NCBI RefSeq assembly: GCF_965638725.1
Contig: NC_134949.1
Coordinates: 37,600,151 to 37,664,150, forward strand
Origin: Aptenodytes patagonicus
Lineage: Eukaryota > Chordata > Aves > Sphenisciformes > Spheniscidae
DNA length: 64,000 nt
Reading direction: 5' to 3'
In this document: piece by piece, positions 49,634-61,500 of the stretch
Numbering within the stretch: position 1 is the stretch's first letter
Layout: each line of letters starts with the position of its first letter
Position numbers and translations under genes: made by a program
The notes under the pieces: model-generated
Databases searched by the model: none
What the model was told of the DNA's origin: nothing
What the model saw: the letters and a program-made list of their open reading frames with translations, nothing else

Positions 49634-52600
49634 AAAGGTGGTTTGAATATTTTCTTTTTGAGGTTTGGAAGCTTTGGGTTGGTGTCTGCAGAAACCTCCT
49701 CCTGGCAGTAGTCCGCTGCCCGCATCTTCCCACTGGAGGGAGCTGTGACATCTGAAATACATCAACAGCCTCGGCTGGAAACTGCCTTCGAGGCCCCCAG
49801 GAAGGATTTTCTACACATCTTTTGTCTTCCGCTCTTTTGAAAACTATGGATCATCTTAAACAGATATTGTCAGTTACATTAAGTCTTTGGTCAAAATAAA
49901 TTTTTGAAGCGGTGTTAACAGAAAGCTTTCGGTTATATGCATGCGTATGAGAGACAGAGATGACGCTATAAAAAATATTATTTACTTGGAGACAAGTATT
50001 TGTGTGTAGTTTGCAATATTTGCACAACCAATTAGTGTGACATTGGGCTGCTGAACAGAAATAACAAAAGGAAGCTAAGACTAAGAAAAGAGAAAATAAA
50101 TGCCAAAAATGAAAGGAAAAATTGCTCTTAAACTCCTTACTGATTTTCTTCCATGTGGGACACGTCTTCTTGGACACTGGAACAAAAGCTTAAAAGCTTT
50201 ACTTTGAAGTCACAGTTGAGAGGCTAAGATCATCATATTTTACCTTTGAACTACTGTGTGTCTCCTGCTGATGAGAACCAGCAGCCCAAGTGTGCAGAGA
50301 GGGTCAGCTGCAACCTGAGGATACGACAGAAAACCAGGTTCAATAAAGGACATGGGTACCCGCAGCACCTCCTGCCTCCTGGCCCCCCCGAGAGTCCACT
50401 CCTCCGCAGCAGGCACTTGGGCATTGCCTGAGGAATCATAGGCATCTCAAAATTCACCCAAAACCCCGCATGCTACATAAAGACCCTCTCACAGCCACAC
50501 TATAAGAAAAGCCGAGGACAGAGAAATGTCTGAAGTCTCCCTCCTGCTCAGGGCTACGTGTTTAACACAGAGTTTTGAGAGGGAGACTGCAGCAAGGACC
50601 ACCTTCACTTTAGAGAATCACAAGTATCAAGTCTTTAAAAGAACAGTGTTCAGGTTACCCTCGTCTTTTAAAACCTGATGGCAGGAGAAGGACATTGTGA
50701 CGCCTTTTAATACACGGGAGCAGCAGCCCGAGAAGCGGGAGGCATGGATTCAATTCCTTCTGCAGCCTGAAACCATTCCAGCTGCCACCACCCAGCTCAC
50801 CCTGGAGAGTTCTCAGGCCACACTAGCAGCTGGGGTTTTAGGTGATGTTAAACTGGTATTAAGCAAAATGTAGAAATGCTGGGTCTCCCCAGGCCCAGCT
50901 TGGTACCTGTATCCCTTTCTACTTCCATTTGCCCAGGTATCACCACCTTTAGCCATCTGACACCCCTCCTACATGATTCTGGTTCATCTTTTTGCAACAG
51001 TGAAGGCAAAAGTAGCTGAGGGAAAAAAAGAACTTGGGAAAGCAGCACGTTGCTGCTATCAATAATCAAAAGAGAAAATGCGACAGAAATAGCCTTTCTT
51101 TTTCCATTCTTGTTTCTCTCCACATATGCCTTGCTCTTGGGCAAGGGCTCAGCCAGAGGGTGGGCCAAGGAGCTGAATCAGAGAAATGGCAGCGTGCTGC
51201 ATAGACCATTAATAGCAAGGCATTTTTTTAGCCTGATAGGCTGCAGCTGTTCCCACCCCTCTAGCCCACACTAATGAATAAGCAGACTAGCTAGATGTTT
51301 CTGCGAAAATGAACAAGGCTGACATTTGAAGTGTCATTGCTGGGCTTCAAAATTAATGCCCTTTTGAGATAAATGAGGGCAGTTCACAACCTTTAAACTA
51401 CTGGCACAGCCTGAAGCAGCCCAGAAAGCTGAGATTCTGTAAAATCTGGATGATGCGTGAAGGCCATATAAGGATAGCAAGACCAGGAGTTGAGTTCCCC
51501 TGTCTAAGTTCTGGGGGTTCAATCCAGCAGCCTTATTCATATAAGCATTTTAGTTAAAGTCAAATAACAGCAGCATGATGAAGTACATAGGACTGATTTT
51601 TAAAAATACAGTGTTCTTAATTCTCTGATGCTGCTTCAAGCAGTTTCTTCTCCTTTTAAACTTAACCCAACTTTTAACATTCTCCACCCAAAACCTTTAG
51701 TGTGAGGTCAGGAGTAATGAAGTAGCAGAAGTATTTCACTTTTAGCTGAGAACTGATAGAACAAACATAAACGCAAATGGAAAATTTTAAACCAAAAGCT
51801 CATTATCAGAGTTGCAATTATCTACTCATCAAAGAGTAGATCAACTTGAATTACCACAACCACGGCCCCTTAGGCTCACTTGGAACAGTTCTCTCAAACA
51901 CACCGGTGTTCCCCCACCAGGCTTGGAAAGAAAAGCTAAACCAAAAACCATCCTAGTGCTTCTCTGGACAATATAGCTGTTAAATTTAAGAAGTAAGGTA
52001 AAGATCCAGAATAATGCTAGCGCATGTAAGCTGGCAGATGTAAGGCACATGCAGTTGCCTAAATTTAGGTGCGTGAAGCTTACAAATTGGACATTCGGCT
52101 CATTATGTTGAGAAGTGGAATACCAGAGTCTCAAAGGCTACCAACAGAACAAAAGTAGCCCTACAGAGAACACAAACCCTGCAGTGAGAATGCAATTACT
52201 TCTACATTTCTTCTCCTTCAAAATGGCAAGACTGCCTCAGTCTCTTCTCATTAAGTGAGAAAGTTATTACTCGGAATTCATTCCTCCTTGTAATTACTAA
52301 TTGGGAAGTGAATAGCAATACCATATAAAAAAAGGATAATATTCTTAACAACAGTAAAAGGCATAAAGTAGCCTCATCACTTTCTATATATTAGTTATGT
52401 CATTAGTCCTCAGCACCGCTCAAAATGAACACGTTAACAAGGAAACGTTAAACTGCACTTCATGACTGTAAAGCCAAAGGACTAAATATTGACATACCAA
52501 TTACTGCTTTAAGTCTCATTAATTTCTTCAAACAATATCGCATGCATTTGAACATGGCAAATTGGCTGTATATACACATACACACACATGTATAGAGAAG

Positions 52601-55600
52601 GTTACCTCATGGTATTTTTCCTGAATCCTCCTTCAGACGACAGGCCGACAGGATTACTTTCCAACGTGACTGCAAATAGTAAATGAACAAATGCAGTCTG
52701 CATATGCTTAGCTGTGGATTTTATTCAGGAGCAAGGGACTATATATAATCACCATATTTCTAATAGACTGCTGTTAACATTCAGCATATTACATTCAGGT
52801 TTGATGAAGAGAATGTCATTCCTGTCCTATATGACCCCTGGTTATGATAATAAGGAAAACTGGAACAAAATCCATCCTAAAAGAAGTGTCTAAAATAAGT
52901 GAACTGTAGTGATCACCACCAAGGACAAGCCCACCTCTCTTGATTGACTTTTGAAGGAGGTTAAATGACTCGGTTAAATAACTCGTTTAGATTAGGCATA
53001 TGAATTTAGTTGCCTAAACTTAGGTGCACAAAGCTCACAAAATGGACATTCAGACCATTATGCCCAAAAGAAACCCAGCAATTGCTCAACAGACAAAAAT
53101 GGTAATCCAAAGAAGTACATAGTAAACACCTAGGGCTTGAAAATTATTATGGACCCAGGTATAGCATGAATTTAAAGCACATTACCAGCTCTACATACTC
53201 CACCTGTAGACACTCTCATTGTGAAATAAGAATGCCTTTTCTTCCTTTACTCTGCTTCTGGAAGAGATTGTGTCCCCAGGCCCTTACAATCAATACACCG
53301 TGCCAGTGGTCAGAGTACTGTTCCTGGAAATGAATGGTTAGTGACAGCTTAGGCTCACAGAGAAACTCAGGTGAGGGAAACATCTTTCCTGAAGTACTGA
53401 AGTTTGGGCAGCTCACAAATCTCATTTCATTGCTGTGAAGGTCCAGCTTTAGAGCCACTCACTTTCAGGTCAGCCAGGGTGAAGTCCCGGCTCTTCTGCA
53501 GCCTGTGACAAACTCCGTAAGCCCAGATTTCATCTCCATGTCTCAGGAGTTTGTAAGCACGGAGCAGCATTAAGTGCTGCACTGGTTGAGGGCAGGGGAG
53601 AGAAAAAAAGCCTCGCTGGTTCTATATCTTAGATAAGCAATTGTATTTACTAAAATAACCTCATTCCCAAGCAAATAGAGTTGATTCTATAGAAATGTGC
53701 ATCTTATCAGTGACAAACATTTGAACGAGGTCTTTGAATGGTGCCTCTTACTGATTTTTCAATAACAATCAAATGTTTTGTTGTTTCAATTAAAGCTTGG
53801 TCTTTCATTTAGAGACTTACTGTCCAACTGTAAAATGACTGGTTGACTGTAATTATAAAGCATGATGAATTATATCTGTCTTCTTTTCAGTCTAAAGAAA
53901 ATTAGCGTAGGGTTTTGTTGTTTAAGGGGGTCGATGCGTTTCATTATGTGCTCACAGAGAACAGCTCGGTGATATTCCAGCAATCAGTTACATGGTCTAT
54001 TTTTATTAGCAGCACAAGAAAGCAAATACTGCACAGTTCATCAGGCTGTGTAAATGAAATGCAATAATGAAGTTCTCAAGCAAGCAGAATCCAGCATGCC
54101 TGCGTTATTCCCTGTTTGCACTGAGTGCATGCAGTATTGCAGGAACTGCTCTCTGTATAAACACATCTCTGGTTTATCATACATAATTCAGGATTTCCAA
54201 TTCCCTGATGGAGTAGATTATCTAACTCCATACACTGAGGTATGGTCCACAAAGCCTGCACCAGTATTGTACCGCTGCAGTACCCTACTACACTGCATTA
54301 TTGATACAACTCTGCCTCTTGCAACAGCATATGTGCTCTCAATCAGCTTTATCCTAATACTTTTTAAATGTCTGCAGTGTTCTCCCTGCCAAGACCTGGA
54401 TATTCTCTACATGCAATAATTTAGAGTTCACAGAACAACGCTGTGGATAAACAAGCGTTTTCAAGCATCATCCACAGGTGCACAGGGGTTCATGTAACAA
54501 GACTGTTCCACAGCTCTAGCATTTGCTGCCTTGAAATTGATGGGAAGTCTGTGGGGACCCCTTTGGGAACAGGTCTCAAAAGACAGGGATTTCTGTAACT
54601 CCTCTTCTGTGTCCTGTAAGTCACCTCAAACCTGGCATTGCAGAGCCCAGGCAGAGTCTGTTCCTGTGCAATTGCCATCCTCGCAAAGGGATTGCAGGCT
54701 GTGTAAATCAGTGTGGAATTGAGTCCAGAGACTTGAGCTGCCACAAACATCTTAAAAGAAGATTACACCCATGTAATAATGCACAATCCTTTGCCAATCC
54801 CTAAAGAAGGGCGGGGGGGGAGGCAGGAATCAGATTTCTCAACCAGCTCAATCCTGGTTGTCCTGGAGGCCAACCCTAACTCAGGGATCCAGAATCTGTG
54901 CAGCTCTGAGCCTGGCACGCTCAAGCCTGCTGGGGCAAGGATCCATCCTTGGTCAGTGGTCCTGCCACGGACACGCAGTCCTGAGCTGAGCGGCTGAAGG
55001 CAGGGAGATCAGTCTCCAGAGCCAGAAGATGGTTTCTGCATCTTCACAGGCAATTGCCTTTGCAGAGAAACAGAAATGCTCCCTCTGCAGCCTCTGGTTG
55101 GGCTCTGTGGAGCCAAGCCCATCCTCTGGCTGCAGCATCTAGCCCAGGGAGAAGGGGTGGTGTAGGCATGGGTGTTCAGCCCCCCTCTGCACCCTTCTCC
55201 TGGGGAGAAAGATCTGGGCAGTATTTCCCAGCATAGGCTCAGTGGCAAGAGGGGGATGTGTCCTTCAGCCCCCAGGAGAGGAGGAGGCAGATAACTTCAT
55301 GTCTACACCTCCAACCACATCTCGGGCATGGTTCGCATGCCCAGCTCCTGGGCAAGGGAGACAGGGACTGGCCTGGCCGGGGGTGCCAACCTGCATGGCC
55401 TCCCTCAGGGCACGAGGGGACTTGACCACCATTCTCTGTCCTCACCAGTTGTGAAAACACTGTGCTCTGCAAGACCAGGCAAGACTCACAGCTAATCTCC
55501 AGCTAGTGCCCCATGTCCCCTGGGAACGCAGCCCACTGTCTTGTAAATCAGCTTGCCCTCAGCCTAACAGATGGACTGGAACAGCCAGGAGGCAAGACGT

Positions 55601-56576
55601 AAGCATCAAAGGCTGAGATGAAAACCAGAGTTGGGTGGGATTACTGAGATGACTGCTCTTTTAAGGCAGGGCTTCTTATTCAAGGGATGTAATTTGACCA
55701 TCCAGCTTGGAGTTAAATTGGCTTCAGACAATAACCTCTGATACTAAGATTGCTTTAGGTGATCTGAATTGGGATCAGCACTCAAAAGAGATAGTGCTGG
55801 GAGGGCAAGAGGAAGAGACGTAATAATATTATAGAGATCAACACATGAAGAGAGAAAGGAGAACAGGAACCCTGTTACCCCGATCCTGTAGTAGGGGAGA
55901 ACATGGTACCTAATGAAACTGAAAGATGAACTGCAACGGACAGATGTAGACATACTGTTGAAATGCGGAGGTGTGGAAGTGAATGACTGCAATGTTAAGG
56001 CAATGCATTTATAAGAATTAAATATAAACACAAGCAAGAATGTCAGCATGAGTACAGTAATTGTGTCATTTCCCTCCAAGGGCCAGGTCCCCATAGCACT
56101 AAAGCTCAAATCCAGCCAAATTATTGGGTAGCTGGCTTGATCTTTCCCAGCAGCAGATGATCCCACCGTTCAATCCTGTTTGTCCTGAAGGGTCAGGTTT
56201 CTGGCGGTGTCAGGACCAGCTGTCCAGGGTAGGATCTCTAGGCACTTTCACCACACTAATCATACAGCAGCCACCTTTGGAAACTCCTTGTGAATAGTTT
56301 GCCACTTTGCCTAATCACTCCTGGACATACCTGACGTCAGCAGAGCCTTCTGTGCCTCCAGAAAGTCCTCTGCCTGCCTTTAACCTCCTCAGAGCTGACC
56401 TCCCTGCAGCCCAAAGTCTGCAGCTGTGGCCTTGGGGTTTGGCTTTTGGCTTTGACCCATGAACGACAGCCACATTCTTTGCCCATCACAAGGCAGCAGT
56501 GTCCATCACTCTTTGCTTTTTCCATGTTTTTTTCAGCAAGCTCTTCTTGGGCAAAGGCTGAGTTTCAGGGCAGCCA

Positions 56577-56598
56577 GGGGAAAGGGAAAGGGAAAGGG
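56577..56598 (+). repeat. Potential G-quadruplex tract
   Basis: Four G runs (four, three, three and three G) separated by AAA fit the standard G-quadruplex pattern with 3-base loops. It lies about 1 kb upstream of the SRGAP1 CpG island. Confidence 0.85.
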
Positions 56599-58108
56599 TT
56601 TGTGCAACCTGAGTCACATCTGACTCCTTTTGCAAGTGACTCTCAAGCTTAGAGCTCAGGACGTAGGAGAAGCGTGGCTACTGGGTCTGTGAACCGCCGT
56701 GCTTGGCTCCTGGCATGCACGGCCTCATCTCAACCTGCAGAGCTGGCAGCCAGCTCATCCTCTGCAGCCCTGAAGGGCTGAGCCAGGTGCCAGCTCTGCA
56801 GGCAGAGAAGGAGGCTGTCCCCATCGCTGCTGGAGGCACCCAGGAGCAAGGGCATGCCTTTGCCACCTCTCCCCCTTGGTGACTTGCCCCATGCTCCCAA
56901 CTCCAGCTCTTCCTGCTCTTCTGGACCACCTTCTTCCCCTTCTCACAGCCCTGGCTTCGCGGGGAGAGCTGTGCACTATCACTCGCCGGGCTGGAGTCCA
57001 TCCTTCTGATGCTGACATCGAACGTGACCGTCTGACAGGGCCAGCCCCTACGTGTGCCACGCACAACACTTCAAGGGAGCAGCATTTCAGATGGCCTCCC
57101 ACCCTGTTTTCCTTGTTTCCCCCGTGAGCTGCAGGAGTGCCCCTCACAGGGGTGCTGACAGTCCTGCCCTCGACAACAAGCTGCATCCAAAGGGGAGCAC
57201 CACACAGGCGAGGACGGAGGAAGCAAGACCCGCTGTGCTGAGGGACATGGCTCTCCCCTCAGTGCCACCATGCCCCTGGCCCCTCTGGGGACTGGTCCCT
57301 GGGCATGCCACTGCAGCCACGACCCCACTCAGCACAGCCGTGCCCTGCCTCCACAGAAACGGGGGAGGAAAATTGGGTCCTCAAAGGACAAATCTGCTCT
57401 CTGGCCTCTTCCCTCCCTGTGCGGCTTGGCGGTGGTGGCAGCACGGGGCTTTAACTTTCCCTGCCGGATCAAGAGCTTTCTGTCACCATATTGCCGCCTC
57501 ACACCCTTGTCCCTTGAGGGCACCCGGCCACCATATGTTCGCTGCGGGCCGCGGGGCGGGGGCGGTGGCCCCTTCCCTCCTGCCCCCGCCCGGGCCCGCC
57601 GGGCCTGCTAGGCCTCCCGCCGCGGGGTAGCCGGGGGAAGCGGGCGGCGGGGCCTGCGGGCCCGGCCCGCGGCGCGGCGGTGGGCGGCGGCCGCGCTCCC
57701 GCCCCGGCTGCCGGCAGGGGGAAGGCGGAGCGGGCGCCACCGGGGACGAGGCGAGCGAGGAGCGGTAGGCGGGCGGGGAGGTAGGAAGGGAGGAGAGAGC
57801 GGCGGGAGGGCGGGGAGAAGTTTATTCCCGGAGACACCTCTCCAGGGCGCGGCGGGGGTGCCGCCCCGCGCCGGCCGCTGCTCGGGCTGCGGGGCTGGGA
57901 CATGCGCCTCCGCGCTGCCGCCCGGGGTTAGTCACGGCGGGGCGCCGGCCCCGAGTCCCCACCCAGGCGAGCGCGGCGACAGGAGTAACTAGTGCCTCTG
58001 GCGTACGGACCGAGCGCGGTCGCCTGCCTGCCTCCTGCCTCCCGCCCACCGCCCGCGCCCTCTCCCTCCTTCCCTTCCCCTCTCCCGGGTGCGTGAGGAG
58101 AGATAACA

Positions 58109-58147
58109 ATGGTGGGGCGCAGCCGCCGGGCCCCCACCCTCGCCTAG
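58109..58147 (+). other. Candidate upstream ORF 1 in SRGAP1 leader
   Basis: ATG followed by 11 more codons and TAG, ending 334 bases before the SRGAP1 ATG. Relevant only if the transcription start is upstream of 58109. Confidence 0.4.
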
Positions 58148-58251
58148 TGGAAGCGGGTGCCCCGCGGCCAGCGGCAGCTCCTCCGCCGCCCCGCCCTGCG
58201 GCGGCCCCGGGCCGCGGACCGCGTTGCTGCCGGCGGCGGTGCCTGGAGGCG

Positions 58252-58278
58252 ATGGTGCCCGCGCCGGGGTTAGTCTGA
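58252..58278 (+). other. Candidate upstream ORF 2 in SRGAP1 leader
   Basis: Eight codons (MVPAPGLV) then TGA, ending 203 bases before the SRGAP1 ATG, with GCG before the ATG giving G at -3. It could reduce translation of the main frame if included in the transcript. Confidence 0.45.
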
Positions 58279-58409
58279 TCGCCGCCTCCCCGCCTCGCCG
58301 CCTCCGGTGCCGGCGGCGCTCCCGCGGGGCCAGCCGCCCGCCGCCGCCCCGGCCGCCGCGCTCGCTCGGGCTTGTGGCCATCTGATACAACTTGGGAGCC
58401 CCTCCAGAA

Positions 58410-58436
58410 AAATAATAATAATTAATAATAATAATT
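58410..58436 (+). repeat. AAT-rich tract in the probable SRGAP1 5' UTR
   Basis: An interrupted (AAT)n tract sits 45 bases before the SRGAP1 ATG, in an otherwise GC-rich leader. It is likely to be transcribed if the start site lies in the CpG island upstream. Confidence 0.8.
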
Positions 58437-58481
58437 TAAAACAAGGAGAAGAAGGGGAGAAGCGGAAGAAGCAAGTGGATA

Positions 58482-58548
58482 ATGTCAACCCCGAGCAGAT
58501 TCAAAAAGGACAAAGAGATTATAGCGGAGTATGAAAGTCAAGTGAAAG
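58482..58548 (+). CDS. SRGAP1: SRGAP1, first coding exon only (rest beyond window)
   Basis: The ATG at 58482 opens MSTPSRFKKDKEIIAEYESQ followed by VK and a split Glu codon at the donor AAAG|GTAAGC (58549). This matches the N-terminus of Slit-Robo Rho GTPase-activating protein 1. Only 22 codons plus one base are present. In the full protein an F-BAR domain, a RhoGAP domain and an SH3 domain follow; it acts in the cytoplasm and at membranes, downregulating Cdc42/Rho-family signalling below Robo receptors. Paralogues SRGAP2 and SRGAP3 have similar but different starts. The neighbour RXYLT1 supports SRGAP1, since the two genes are adjacent in human. Confidence 0.93.
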
Positions 58549-61500
58549 GTAAGCGCGGGGCGCGGGAGGCGCCTCCCCGGCCTCAGGGGCGCGGGGCGCC
58601 GGCGACGAGAGCCCCCGCGGCGGGCCGGCCGCCCTGCCGGCCCCTTCCCCCGGGCTGCGGGCCGAGGCCGGCCCCGCCGCCACCACCGTCCGGGCGGTCG
58701 GTCCCTGTTGCCTGAACTTCGGCGCGGCGGCGGAGGGGAGCGGGGAGAGGGCGGCGGCCGCTGCCCCCCCACACTCCGAGCGGCGCCGGTTTGTGTGAGG
58801 GGCCGGCGGGGGCAGGGGCCGAGCGGCAGCTGCGGCTGTTGCTCCGCCGGGGCCGGGCAGCGGACACCTTCCCTTCCTCCACCGACTTCGCTAACGCTGG
58901 AGGGGGAGATAAAAAGAAAAAAAAAAGGCTTGGCAGTTAAACTAAGGCGAGAGACAATAGTAAGCCATGCCCCTTTCTTAAGGCACATGGCTGGTGTCTC
59001 CCACCCGCCCCTCAGGGTTGTGGTTTCTGTGTTGGGCTGTGGAAGATGCCTAATAAAGAATTATCTCTGACTATTGAATGAGCCCTTTCAACCATCCCAG
59101 GAAGTATTTCAGCCTCACATCGCCCGGCTGTATCGCATCCAACTATTGTGCCAAGGACAGCGCTGGCAGACACTGGCTTGAGCCGCCAGCGCTTCCAGAC
59201 CCTCGAGTTTCCTCTCCTCGCATAGCGTTTTCCCCTCTGCCAGGGTCTTGGATGGAACATAGGATGGGAAAGTAGCAGCATGGGCGGTGGAGTGTGGGTG
59301 TCTTGGTGCACATCCTTTTCTTCTGGATGCTGTCGGGGAATATATTGCATAATACAGAAATTGCAATAAACCCAAGCTTCAAGGATGTATGTGAACCTGA
59401 AATGCAGCGTTTAAAAAGCTATGCGACACCTGAACTCTGTTTATTAAAATGGTGTGGGTGTGCTCTTTATGTACCTGGGGTGGACCCTCCTTGATGCTGC
59501 CTGCAGTCTCTGTGCAGAGACGGAGCGTGTCCGCACACAGGTCTGTGGGCTTCAGGAGCCCTCCTGCCCCACGCAGGCAAGGGTTGGGGAACCTTCAAAC
59601 CGAGGTGTCTGAAATGGGGTGGGAGGAACCACTCCACAGCTGTCCAAAGATTTGTTGACTTTCTGTAATTGCACAGTATTTTTTCCTCTTACTTGATCCT
59701 GCGAGATCAAATTTTCAAGACAATTCTTGGGGTTTCATTGTCCTTTTTCCCCTTAAAAGGAAAGAGGTAGTTTTTGAGTTTTCTTCTTCCTAAGCTTAAC
59801 TTTTTGTGAAAAATACCTGTCACCAATGAAAGTCTTTTTGGCTCCAGGAAGGGATTTAGGCTTAAAATAAGGGACCTGCCAGATAGGTTGGCAGTAAGGG
59901 GTCTTTTCTGAGCTGGCAGGTAGGCCATGCTTCAAGTGTCTGTTTGACATGGGCAGGGCTGAGGCAGCTTTCACGTAGCTGGTGGATTCACTGCCATTGA
60001 GCCCTTGGAGGATCGGTGCTTCTGCCTCTCTGTGGAGATGGTGGAGATTTGTCTTGATCACTGAGCAGAAAAAATGTTCAAGATCTTAAGCTCTTTGCAG
60101 AGTGTGCAGGCTGTTTTTTGCCTCCTCCTAACACGATTGTTACGGGCTCAGCCTTTATTAACCACAGCCAGTTGCTATATAAGCCGTTCTTTTCTTTTAA
60201 ATAATGAAGAAAAAATACCGTGCCCTTCAGCTACATATATCGGATCTTTTCATAAACAACAAAGATTAAGGTAGCAAGCATCTCTGATAACCTGGCTCCT
60301 TGGTGTCATGGTCCCCCATCATAATTGCAGAGGGAGGTAGCATTTGAAAACATAGCTTAGTAGGAATTTTGACTTGCTTTTGCTCCTTTGTGGTGGTCTG
60401 TGGTGTATCTGGTCCCGCCTGCCTCGCTTGAATTGTTGATGAGCAGCTGTTTGAAAAAGTATACTGGGCTAGAAATTGTAGCCAGAGCTTCTTTTTCTTT
60501 AACCAGCATCACTACAATTGTATTTCAGGTGGCAAGAACTGTCTGTACTAAGACATAATTCTGCTCGATGCTAGCTCAGTGATACTATAACAAAGTAATA
60601 ATACCATTGTGTGATACCTTGAAAATCTTTTTGATACTGGGGGGTCAAGGCCTAAGGAATCAGTCCTAATTAGCCAGCAAGGTAACTTTAAGTGAATATA
60701 ACTGCAGGAAATGCAGGTCCCTATATGCTACCTGGAATTTCATTCATTAAGATAGGAGAAAGGGCGTGGCCAAAATGCTTTTGCTGCTTATGATTTCTGG
60801 TGTTTGCAATGGCTAGCTGATTTTTCACTGCTGACATGTTTAGTTGCCTGAAGGATGTGGACAATTTGGCAGCAAACTGGCCATTTGAGGTCCTCTGGAC
60901 AAGCGCGTGCAAAGGAGTGTAACACCACATATATCCCTTACCTTGTTATGAGATTACATTGAGCCCAGCATGCTGAACACCAGTGTTAGCGATTCAGAAA
61001 CGATACCACTGATGTGTTGTCCTGGTTTTGGACACGACGTGTGCATTTGTAAATCCTGTTGTAAGATGTCTGAATATTGATACTGAAGAAAGAGGGGCCT
61101 CTTAACGTACATGGCCTGTAGGGTATGTATATGGTGCCATATTTGGAAATGAGGATTTAATAGTGCCATTCTTCACATAGCTTTTCTGCTCTTAACTCCT
61201 CAAATAGGAAGCAGTAACAGATGTTGATTGTTCTGCCTGGTTCCTGGGTGGTGTAAACTGACAACTTCTCCTTGGACTTTTAGCAATATCAGTAGATTGG
61301 CTGTTGCTTTAGCGGAGGTCATACAGGAACAGTAGAAAGCCTGCAAATGTTACCTGGTTGTCAAGCTGAAGTGGACAAGGTACTTCTGACTTGTTGGGCA
61401 ATTATTGCACACTTTTTTGCAACATCCCTGTTCTTCAGGCTAACTTCTGTCAAGAACTATCCCAATTGCAGCAGTAAGGGAATTGTGTTCACTTCCCTGC

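Larger units (their letters stand above)
48163..57529. other. Intergenic DNA upstream of SRGAP1
   Basis: No recognised gene. Includes a run of 14 G at 49620-49633 and a GGGAAA tract at 56577-56598. From about 54.8 kb the sequence becomes GC-richer towards the SRGAP1 promoter; long open frames there (to 192 codons at 57052-57630) reflect composition. Confidence 0.6.
57530..58900. promoter_or_regulatory. SRGAP1: CpG island / probable SRGAP1 promoter and 5' UTR
   Basis: Dense CpG sequence from about 57530 to 58900 spans the region upstream of and across the first coding exon. The transcription start cannot be placed from sequence alone. A TTTATT element at about 57821 is the only AT-rich break upstream of 58100. 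Confidence 0.8.

Noticed and set aside
54054..54419. 121-codon plus-strand open frame with Cys-rich segments
   Set aside because: No family recognised; overlapping frames on the other strand and no promoter or splice support.
57052..57740. Open frames up to 192 codons just upstream of SRGAP1
   Set aside because: GC-driven; no family match and no splice structure supporting an exon.
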